Below are positions 42,730 to 49,168 of a stretch of DNA of 49,168 bases, in pieces; positions within the stretch are counted from its first letter, which is position 1, and each line of letters starts with the position of its first letter. The DNA is from Pseudomonas sp. GTDB lineage: Bacteria > Pseudomonadota > Gammaproteobacteria > Pseudomonadales > Pseudomonadaceae. The stretch lies in the NCBI RefSeq assembly GCF_028293835.1, contig NZ_JAQGNX010000179.1, positions 1-49,168 on the forward strand, read 5' to 3'. The translations under genes and the position numbers were made by a program. The notes below the pieces were generated by a model. That model had not been told where the DNA came from and did not search any database. It saw nothing but the letters and a program-made list of their open reading frames with translations.

Positions 42730-43641
42730 ATGCTGAGTACCTCCTTGCCCGAAGCCATTTCAACTGCGCAACCAGCGGAGGTGCCCGGCTGGTTTCGCTG
42801 GGCCACCGGCCAGCCCGGAACGTCGCATTACGTCACTGTCGACGGTGTCCGTCTGCATTACCTCAGTTGGTCACAGCACTCCGATAATCCGGTGCTTTTA
42901 CTGGTGCATGGTTTGCGGGCTCACGCTCACTGGTGGGACAGCATCGCGCCTTTTTTCATGGAGGATTATCGCGTCATCGCCCTCGATTTGTCAGGGATGG
43001 GAGATAGCGAGCATCGTGCTCACTACCCATGGCAGTTCGCGGCGCGAGACATCATTGGTTTGATCGAAGAAGCAGGGTTGGGCCCTGTCATTGCCGTTGG
43101 GCATAGCTACGGCGGCTCACGGATCATGAGCGCCTGCGGTGATCGACCGGATTTGTTCAAACGTTTGATTGTTCTCGACGCGTTGGTGGTTTTCCCCGAG
43201 GACGTGCCACCAGACGATCCGATAAAACCGTCAGTCAGACGCTATTACCCCGATCAGCAAACGGCGCTTGGGCGCTATCGTTTATTACCGGAGCAGCCGC
43301 TGGCGTTGCCCTATATCACCGAGCATATAGCCCGACATTCAATGGCTGAGCACAGTCAGGGCTGGTGCTGGAAATTCGATCCTATGATGCCGAACGGAGT
43401 CGAGCACGAAGAGCCCGGTGCAGTTTTATTACCAAGGGTCCACTGCCCGGTGGATGTCGTTTTTGGCGAACAAAGCGCCATCGTTTCCCGGGATATGGCC
43501 GAACGTATTGTGTCGGGGTTGCCAAGCGGCCGGGGGCCCTTCGGGATTCCAGGCGCCCACCACCACTTGATGATCGATCAGCCGATTGCGCTGATCACAC
43601 TTCTGCGCGGCCTGTTCGCCAGTGGAGTTGAAGATGAATGA
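42730..43641 (+). CDS. Alpha/beta hydrolase
   Basis: A 303-residue alpha/beta hydrolase. LLLVHGLRAHAHWWD gives the oxyanion region, DLSGMGDSEH the usual turn, GHSYGG (124-129) the nucleophile S126, and GAHHHLMIDQP a triple histidine (277-279), one of which is catalytic. It starts 6 bases after the crotonase stop and overlaps the next gene by 8 bases. Placed between two crotonases, it might act with them as a hydrolase of a ring-opened or lactone intermediate. A remnant of a similar gene lies at 36213-36341. Confidence 0.88.
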   Translation: MLSTSLPEAISTAQPAEVPGWFRWATGQPGTSHYVTVDGVRLHYLSWSQHSDNPVLLLVHGLRAHAHWWDSIAPFFMEDYRVIALDLSGMGDSEHRAHYPWQFAARDIIGLIEEAGLGPVIAVGHSYGGSRIMSACGDRPDLFKRLIVLDALVVFPEDVPPDDPIKPSVRRYYPDQQTALGRYRLLPEQPLALPYITEHIARHSMAEHSQGWCWKFDPMMPNGVEHEEPGAVLLPRVHCPVDVVFGEQSAIVSRDMAERIVSGLPSGRGPFGIPGAHHHLMIDQPIALITLLRGLFASGVEDE

Positions 43642-44413
43642 CTTGGTTTTGCTGGACATGCAGGGCGCTGTGGCGGTAGTCACGTTGAATAACGCGAAAA
43701 CCCGCAATGCCCTTTCCCGAGACCTGCTGACGGTGCTTGCCGATCAGCTGGAATCTCTGAACGAAGATGCCGAATGTCGGGCGATTGTACTGAGGGGCGC
43801 CAACGGGCATTTTTGTTCGGGGGGCGATGTGTCCGGCATGTCGGCCGAGCGTCCTTTGCCGGTGGGTCGCGGACGCATGGCGTTGGGGCACCGGGTGGTC
43901 AGAGCCATGGTGTCAGGCAATAAGCCGGTGATCGCGGCGGTTGAAGGCTATGCCGCCGGTGCCGGCTTCTCGCTGGCCGCTGCGGCCGATTATGTAGTGG
44001 CCGCCCCTACTGCAAAGTTTGTGTCGTCGTTTGCCAAAGTTGGGTTGGTGCCGGATCTGGGTCTGCTGTGGAGCCTGCCGCAACGCATCGGGATGGCCCA
44101 GGCGCGACGTTTGTTCTTCAGTGCCGCTGTGGTTGATGCAGAAGAGGGCGTGAGGCTCGGCATCGTCGACAGCCTGGTCGACGACCCCGATGCGCTGTTG
44201 TCGAGGGCGGTAGAGTTGGCGCAGGCCTTTACCGCCCATGCGCCGCTCTCTGTCGCATTGGTGCGCTCGGCCCTGGCTCGGGGGATCAATACTCTGGATG
44301 AAGCGCTTGGCTATGAGCTGGATAATCAGGCCGCGCTGTACCTGACCAAGGATCATCGCGAGGCCGTCAGTGCCTTTATGGAGAAGCGCCCTGCGGTGTT
44401 TCAAGGCGTTTGA
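43634..44413 (+). CDS. Crotonase-family enoyl-CoA isomerase/hydratase
   Basis: A 259-residue crotonase. HFCSGGDVSG (59-68) is the oxyanion strand; AKVGLVPDLG with D141 at the place of the hydratase glutamate is typical of PaaG-like enoyl-CoA isomerases rather than hydratases. The ATG at 43634 lies 8 bases inside the preceding gene; a GTG at 43622 is less likely. Last gene of the three-gene unit. Confidence 0.87.
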   Translation: MNDLVLLDMQGAVAVVTLNNAKTRNALSRDLLTVLADQLESLNEDAECRAIVLRGANGHFCSGGDVSGMSAERPLPVGRGRMALGHRVVRAMVSGNKPVIAAVEGYAAGAGFSLAAAADYVVAAPTAKFVSSFAKVGLVPDLGLLWSLPQRIGMAQARRLFFSAAVVDAEEGVRLGIVDSLVDDPDALLSRAVELAQAFTAHAPLSVALVRSALARGINTLDEALGYELDNQAALYLTKDHREAVSAFMEKRPAVFQGV

Positions 44414-44540
44414 TTGCCAAAGGGGAGTGAGATCCCCAGCGGGCAAAGATCCCACAGTCAACGTATGCGCAAGAGATGCCGCCCCGGTCTTCGACGCCGC
44501 CCTGTCGCCCTGTCGCGCAGCAAACACAAAATCTAACGTA

Positions 44541-44600
44541 GAGCGGGCTTACTCGTGATCGGCTGCGCAGCAGTCGTAAAACAAGCAAGCCCCCATACAC
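44541..44600. repeat. Degenerate Pseudomonas-type REP pair
   Basis: In the 213-base gap between convergent genes, GAGCGGGCTTACTCGTGAT (44541-44559) closely resembles the common Pseudomonas REP core, and CAAGCAAGCCCCCATACAC (44582-44600) is a degenerate inverted copy. The space between holds the palindrome GCTGCGCAGC. The pair may form a stem and act as an mRNA 3' end. The rest of the gap shows nothing I recognise. Confidence 0.6.
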
Positions 44601-44626
44601 ATTCGGTAAGCGCTCTGTCTAGCCAT

Positions 44627-46846
44627 TCAGGTCCGTGAGCGGGGCATACCCAGTCCTTGCTCGGCGATCAGGCTGCGATGGATTTCGCTGGTGCCACCGT
44701 AGATGGTCATGCCGATGGACTGTCGGTAGCTTATTTCTACCTGGCCCACGCCCAGGTTGGATTGCATCAGCGATTCCGGAGCGCACAGGTCCATCAGATC
44801 AAGCGCATCACGTTGGTACTGTTCGGTGGAGAACAGTTTTGACATCGGTCCGAAGGCCGCTCGACCGGGAACCTGATCTTTCACCCCCCAAATAACCCGG
44901 TAGCACAGGTCCCGGGCGAGGGTGGTGTGTACCGCCACCCGCGCCAGCCGTCGACGTGCATCAAGGCAGGCAATCACGGGTTGGCCATCCCGTTGCGTGG
45001 ATTGCGCCCACGTCACGGCGTGCTTGTACATGTTGCTGAAACTGATTCGGTACTGATCGCCGCCGTGCTCAAGCTCAAGCGTGGCTGCCATTACCGCAGT
45101 GCCACCGTCAATAGCGCCCACGCGGTAGCGATCGGCTACCTGCACCTGGCTCAGGTAGGTGATGTTGGTGCGTTCGTCTTGCAGGGTGAAGATCGGATGG
45201 ATGTCGATGCCCGGCAGATTCATAGGCACCAGAAACAGCGTCAGACCAGCGTGCTTAGGAACGTTTGGATTGGTCCGAACCAGCAGGAAAATATAATCGG
45301 CCAAGTTCGCCGCCGTGGTAAATATCTTTTGCCCATCGATCAGCCAATTACCCTCGGGTGTGCGTGTGGCGCGGGTTTTGGCGGCAAACACATCGGAGCC
45401 ACAGGAGGGTTCGCTAAAGCCGAGGCATGCTAACGATTCACCACTGGCAAAGCGTGGCAGGACTTCGTCTTTGACCTCTTTAGTGGCGAATCGCATGACG
45501 ATTTGTGCCACCTGATTGGTGATAGGGGCGGTGATGCGTTGCCAGTTGAATTCCTCGAACACTTCGCCCAGGGCTGCCATGTCGAAAGCAGTTTTGCCTC
45601 GCCCGCCGAACGCTTCAGGCCAGTGGGGAAACAGCAGGCCGGCGTCGGCGAGCATGCGATTGAAGCCCGCGTGGAAGCCGTCGACCGAATGATGCGCGTG
45701 AGCCTTTAATTCCTCGGTCAGGGTGGCGTGAAAGAACCCGCGCACCTCGTCTGCGAAATCCTCGGCATCGGCGCCATAACCAAATTCGAGGGTGACGTGG
45801 CCAGCATCCGGCAGTGAAATGTCCTGTGGACCATTCCACAAGCGGTCGGCCAGCCTATCAAGTTCATGGTTGGGGTCGCCATTGAACAAGGCCCAGGCCT
45901 TGGCGCGGCGATAATAGAGTTGCACATCGTATTCCAGCGACACGCCATAACCACCAAAGGTGTGCAGGGCACAGGCAACGGCGCGCCCGGCCGATTGCGT
46001 GGCCCACCACCAGGCCATGGACACCAGCGCGGCGGCATCCGGTTGCTGGCGGGCAATGGCCCAGACGGCATGCCGGGACAGTAATTGGCTACCTTCAACT
46101 TCAGTGAGGGCGTCGGCCAAGGGATGAGCGATGCCTTGAAAGCTGCCGATGGCGCGACCGAATTGTTCACGCTCTCGGGAGTACTCGGCGGCCAGTTGAA
46201 TAGCCTGCCGCGCCAGCCCGGTAAGCATGGCCGCCTTTAGCACTTTCCACTCCTCCACTGCAGCCTGAAACAATCTGCTGGCTGACTCGCCGCGGGCCAA
46301 CAGGCGTTTCTCAACCGCGCAGTCAGCGAGGTTGAGGACACGGACACTGTCAGACCCGAGATTGGCCTGGTGGGGGGTGATCGCCAATCCCAATAGCGCA
46401 TAGACTGCATCGTCTTCACACACCAGAAGGGCCTCGGCTGCGCCTGCTCCCGGCAACACCATCGGACGCGAGTACGTCAGTGGTTGGGGGACCAAAGTAA
46501 TCCGTTTTCCGAAGTGGATTTGCTCCAGCAGGCGGGACGCCTCAACTGTATCTAGCAGCGCCAGCAGACGAGCAGCCGGCAAGCATTCAGCCAAGGGAAC
46601 AGACGCCAGATAGCGCCCGGCTTCTTCGACTACCAACAAGGCTTCGAGCAGTCCCATGCCGGCACCACCTGCCGATTCCGGGACACGCATGGTAGGGATG
46701 CCAAGATCTGTCAGTTGCTGCCACAAAACAGGGTCGAAGCCGGTGTTTTCAGCGGCGCGAACCCGGGTCGCGGTGGACTCGCTGGCAAACAGGCGGTTGG
46801 CAGTGTCGAGTAACAGCTGCTGCTCCTGCGTAAGGGTCAGGTTCAT
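44627..46846 (-). CDS. Fused double acyl-CoA dehydrogenase, FadE34-like layout
   Basis: A 739-residue protein with two acyl-CoA dehydrogenase units in tandem. The first (about 1-350) has a diverged N-terminal part and a clear C-terminal helical domain (EQFGRAIGSFQGIAHPLADA, HTFGGYGVSLEYDVQLYYRR). The second (about 375-739) is complete: LGFSEPSCGSDVFAAKTRA, WLIDGQKIFTTAANL, and YGGTSEIHRSLIAEQGLG. The layout matches FadE34/ChsE3 of mycobacterial steroid degradation, where one polypeptide replaces an alpha-beta pair. It starts 2 bases after the Rieske stop and ends a leftward unit ligase, oxygenase, dehydrogenase. Confidence 0.92.
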   Translation of the reverse strand: MNLTLTQEQQLLLDTANRLFASESTATRVRAAENTGFDPVLWQQLTDLGIPTMRVPESAGGAGMGLLEALLVVEEAGRYLASVPLAECLPAARLLALLDTVEASRLLEQIHFGKRITLVPQPLTYSRPMVLPGAGAAEALLVCEDDAVYALLGLAITPHQANLGSDSVRVLNLADCAVEKRLLARGESASRLFQAAVEEWKVLKAAMLTGLARQAIQLAAEYSREREQFGRAIGSFQGIAHPLADALTEVEGSQLLSRHAVWAIARQQPDAAALVSMAWWWATQSAGRAVACALHTFGGYGVSLEYDVQLYYRRAKAWALFNGDPNHELDRLADRLWNGPQDISLPDAGHVTLEFGYGADAEDFADEVRGFFHATLTEELKAHAHHSVDGFHAGFNRMLADAGLLFPHWPEAFGGRGKTAFDMAALGEVFEEFNWQRITAPITNQVAQIVMRFATKEVKDEVLPRFASGESLACLGFSEPSCGSDVFAAKTRATRTPEGNWLIDGQKIFTTAANLADYIFLLVRTNPNVPKHAGLTLFLVPMNLPGIDIHPIFTLQDERTNITYLSQVQVADRYRVGAIDGGTAVMAATLELEHGGDQYRISFSNMYKHAVTWAQSTQRDGQPVIACLDARRRLARVAVHTTLARDLCYRVIWGVKDQVPGRAAFGPMSKLFSTEQYQRDALDLMDLCAPESLMQSNLGVGQVEISYRQSIGMTIYGGTSEIHRSLIAEQGLGMPRSRT

Positions 46847-46848
46847 GG

Positions 46849-47853
46849 TCAGGCATCCATTACTTTTATCGGGCCTTGAGCGGACTCGGTGGCCTCATAG
46901 AACTGCTCACACCAACTGCGCAATGCCGAATACCCGGCAACGTCCTGTCGGGCGAAAATCGGCCGTTGGACAAACTTTTGATGGCGCCAGATCACCGCAT
47001 CCTCCTCAAACAGCGACACCGTATGGCGTGCCATTTGACGCACGGATTCAGGCATCACATCTGGCGATTTTGGGTCTCGCAGAAAGTAGTAGCTGACGCG
47101 CAGGTCGGATGTCTGATCATCGATTGGCGTGCAGGACAACACCAGTCGGCGTGCTAGCTGCGGGTGGTCGAAGATCGAAAAATTCAAGCCGACTCCTGCG
47201 TTGCGCGCATGCAAGTACATGGCAATTTCTTTGGTCGCTTTGGAGCGAAATCCGGTTGCGGCTTGCCAGATCGGGCCACTGGTGTCGAAAGACAGCAGTA
47301 CCGGGTCTTCAGGGGCGTTGTGAGTGAAACGAAAATGCATGGTGTCGGCGGCATTTTCAGTCATCAATTGCGGGTGAATCGCTTCGTTGGGCGCGAACAC
47401 CACAGCATCCGGGTAGCAGGGGTAGTAGTCGTCAGGGTTGGCTGGCAAATCGGGGTGAGCAAATACGTCAGGCAACCAACCATCCCGCGGTGACCCGCCC
47501 GCCGGGTCGTGCCAGAAAAAAATGATGCCGTGTTGCTCGACGACATCCCATTTGTGCAATTTTTTGCGTATGGGCTGGTCTTGATAGGGGATAAGGGCAT
47601 TTTCGCCCTGAGTATTCCATTGCCATCCATGGTAAGGGCAAGCGACGCAGTCGCCCTTGACTTTGCCGCCGTAACCGAGATGCGCCCCCATGTGATGACA
47701 GTGTGCATCCAGCACCGCCAGTTCGCCCTTATCACTGCGAAACGCAACTAAATCATGGTCAAAATACTTCATCGGCTTGACCGCGCCTGGCGGGATTTCA
47801 GCGCTCCAACCGATTTGAAACCAGCCTGTTGGTTTCATGGATAGATTCAACAT
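46849..47853 (-). CDS. Rieske oxygenase, KshA-like
   Basis: A 334-residue Rieske non-haem iron oxygenase subunit. The 2Fe-2S ligands are C52-x-H54 in AHCHHMGAHLG and C72-x2-H75 in ACPYHGWQW; the catalytic iron motif ENAADTMHFRFTHN provides D170, H173 and H178. Overall size and motifs resemble 3-ketosteroid 9-alpha-hydroxylase (KshA) and related steroid or terpenoid oxygenases more than aromatic ring dioxygenases. AGGAG lies 7 bases before the ATG at 47853. No reductase or ferredoxin gene is next to it. It lies between a ligase and the fused dehydrogenase, so hydroxylation may occur on a CoA-activated pathway intermediate or its free acid. Confidence 0.92.
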   Translation of the reverse strand: MLNLSMKPTGWFQIGWSAEIPPGAVKPMKYFDHDLVAFRSDKGELAVLDAHCHHMGAHLGYGGKVKGDCVACPYHGWQWNTQGENALIPYQDQPIRKKLHKWDVVEQHGIIFFWHDPAGGSPRDGWLPDVFAHPDLPANPDDYYPCYPDAVVFAPNEAIHPQLMTENAADTMHFRFTHNAPEDPVLLSFDTSGPIWQAATGFRSKATKEIAMYLHARNAGVGLNFSIFDHPQLARRLVLSCTPIDDQTSDLRVSYYFLRDPKSPDVMPESVRQMARHTVSLFEEDAVIWRHQKFVQRPIFARQDVAGYSALRSWCEQFYEATESAQGPIKVMDA

Positions 47854-47872
47854 GGTGAGTCTCCTTTTTTTG

Positions 47873-49168
47873 TTATACGCCAATAGGCTTCGCGTACAAA
47901 TTTCGCAGCTCGATCTTGTTGACCTTTCCTGTCACGAGCTTGGGTAAAGCGTCCACCACAATGATTTTCTTGGGTTTCTTGTAACTGGCGATCAGCGCTC
48001 GAGCATGTTCGATCAGTTCATCTTCCCTGGCGCTTTGACCCTGTTTGAAGGTGATCACGGCGCAAACGCTTTCGCCCCACTTCGGATCGGGAATACCGAT
48101 AACTGCGCATTCGGAAACTGCCGAATGCTGGAGCAAGACTTCCTCCACTTCACGGGAGTACACGTTTTCGCCGCCGGTGATGATCATGTCTTTCTTGCGG
48201 TCAACCAGGTAAAGAAAGCCATCTTCGTCGAAGCGTCCCATGTCACCGGTGTGGCACCAACCATCGCGTAGGGTTTGTAAGGTGGCTGAGTGGTTATTCC
48301 AGTAGCCGCGAAACATGGCGCTGCTCTTGGCGAGGATTTCTCCTGGTTGGTTCGGCGCGCACTCGTCGCCGTTCTCATCGACCACCTTGGCCAGCAGGTT
48401 GGGGTACGGCTTGCCCACGGAGCCGAGCCGCTGGCGTTCTTTAGGGGTGCCGTCCGGCCGGTGCTGGGCTGGCGAGAGCGAAAACATGCAGACCTCGCTC
48501 TGACCAAACAGGTTGACGAAGCCGCACCCGTCGAATACGTCGATAGCCCGTTTCAGCACCGGCACCGGCATCGGCGCGGCCGAATAAATGATGGTGCGCA
48601 CACTTGAGAGGTCGGCTTCGCTGACATAGGGGTGTTCTAGCACCATTTGGACCATGGTGGGTGCCAGCAGCAGAATGCTCAGTCGTTGTTTTTCGATGGC
48701 CTTGAGTACGTCCAATGGTTCGAATTGCCGCTGCAAATACGCGGCGCCGCCCCGCACGTGCTGGGACAGGCTGATGACCATGCCGCCCAGGTGGAACATA
48801 GGCATCACAATCAAGGTGATATCGGGTTGTTGCATGTCGCATAGCCAGGTATCAACTTGAATCAGTTGACGGTATTCCCGATGGCCCCAAATCACACCCT
48901 TGGGTTTGCCGGTGGTGCCGCTGGTATAAATCAGGCAGCAGATATCTTCTTCAGTGGCCCGGCTGGGCGGCCCGAGGGGATCGCCACTGGCAACGAAGTC
49001 GTCGTGATTGACCGCCCATTCGCTCGCGCCACCAATGCACACGTAGGTTTCCACCGAGGGCAACTCGTGCCGCAGTTGCTCCATGAGGGGCAGGTATTGA
49101 GCTTCGAAAAAAAACAATCGGGGCGAGCCATCGCACACGATACTGGCGACCTCGGCGGGGGCCAGACG
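47873..49168 (-). CDS. Acyl-CoA ligase (AMP-forming), 5' end beyond window
   Basis: The C-terminal 431 residues of an ANL ligase; the frame stays open to the last base, reading RLAPAEVASIV at the edge, a standard segment of the family, so the start lies beyond the window. The P-loop CCLIYTSGTTGKPKGV is the classical form, unlike the variant in the two other ligases. CHTGDMGRFDEDGFLYLVD, DRKKDMIITGGENVYSREVE and the end LPKLVTGKVNKIELR with the catalytic lysine are present. It is followed after 19 bases by the Rieske gene. Long-chain or polycyclic acids are plausible substrates. Confidence 0.94.
   Translation of the reverse strand, partial: RLAPAEVASIVCDGSPRLFFFEAQYLPLMEQLRHELPSVETYVCIGGASEWAVNHDDFVASGDPLGPPSRATEEDICCLIYTSGTTGKPKGVIWGHREYRQLIQVDTWLCDMQQPDITLIVMPMFHLGGMVISLSQHVRGGAAYLQRQFEPLDVLKAIEKQRLSILLLAPTMVQMVLEHPYVSEADLSSVRTIIYSAAPMPVPVLKRAIDVFDGCGFVNLFGQSEVCMFSLSPAQHRPDGTPKERQRLGSVGKPYPNLLAKVVDENGDECAPNQPGEILAKSSAMFRGYWNNHSATLQTLRDGWCHTGDMGRFDEDGFLYLVDRKKDMIITGGENVYSREVEEVLLQHSAVSECAVIGIPDPKWGESVCAVITFKQGQSAREDELIEHARALIASYKKPKKIIVVDALPKLVTGKVNKIELRNLYAKPIGV

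Noticed and set aside
44414..44540. Possible small gene or RNA in the gap before the REP pair
   Set aside because: Short frames there have no RBS or recognisable sequence, and no stable structure beyond GGGG/CCCC was seen.
406..49168. Firm assignment to steroid or bile-acid degradation
   Set aside because: KshA-like, ChsE-like and Ltp2-like genes are present, but no KstD, HsaC-type dioxygenase or hydroxysteroid-specific marker could be identified in the window.

Overview
The window is a 49 kb piece of a Pseudomonas-type chromosome. It opens with the 3' end of etfA, whose protein tail is typical of Pseudomonas. The rest is a dense catabolic cluster of about 46 further coding regions, nearly all for CoA-dependent breakdown of a large hydrophobic acid. 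A degenerate Pseudomonas-type REP pair near 44.55 kb fits the same host group. No tRNA, rRNA, CRISPR array, insertion sequence or phage gene was seen.

Layout. 0-0.35 kb: etfA end and terminator. 0.4-7.3 kb: leftward amidohydrolase, rubredoxin, MaoC and SDR genes, a rightward TetR regulator, then a leftward hydratase / crotonase / degenerate hydratase operon. 7.5-9.7 kb: rightward SDR and canonical SCP-x-type thiolase. 9.7-14.3 kb: leftward DUF35 protein, SDR, CoA-transferase and two-subunit acyl-CoA dehydrogenase. 14.5-18.2 kb: rightward exporter-type MFS protein and chemoreceptor. 18.2-20.4 kb: divergent second amidohydrolase and an SDR. 20.5-27.7 kb: a MarR-headed operon with an APH-family kinase, an acyl-CoA dehydrogenase, three SDRs and an acyl-CoA ligase. 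27.8-30.4 kb: MFS importer and two thioesterases. 30.5-39.7 kb: ligase, alpha/beta hydrolase, two cysteine-less thiolase-like proteins, SDR, hydratase, crotonase and epoxide hydrolase. 39.8-44.4 kb: PF10118 hydrolase, iron-type alcohol dehydrogenase, two crotonases and an alpha/beta hydrolase. 44.6-49.2 kb: fused double acyl-CoA dehydrogenase, KshA-like Rieske oxygenase and a third acyl-CoA ligase cut by the window end.

The main discovery is a repeated 21-bp operator with consensus TAACTGAC-N5-GTCAGTTA. I find thirteen copies. Twelve lie upstream of the lead genes and one lies before an internal gene. Every lead promoter inside the window has one except the MarR operon, which has its own perfect 22-bp palindrome. 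This points to one regulon, most simply controlled by the TetR protein encoded at 3953-4711.

Taken together, ligases activate the acid; ACADs, MaoC and crotonase hydratases, SDRs and thiolase or aldolase-like enzymes shorten it; a kinase-ACAD pair resembling levulinate LvaA/LvaC and mammalian ACAD10/11 may handle 4-hydroxyacyl-CoAs; and hydrolases plus the Rieske oxygenase attack rings or branches. The toolset resembles steroid and diterpenoid degradation, but no steroid-specific ring-degradation gene (KstD, HsaC-type dioxygenase) is in view, so the substrate is unknown.
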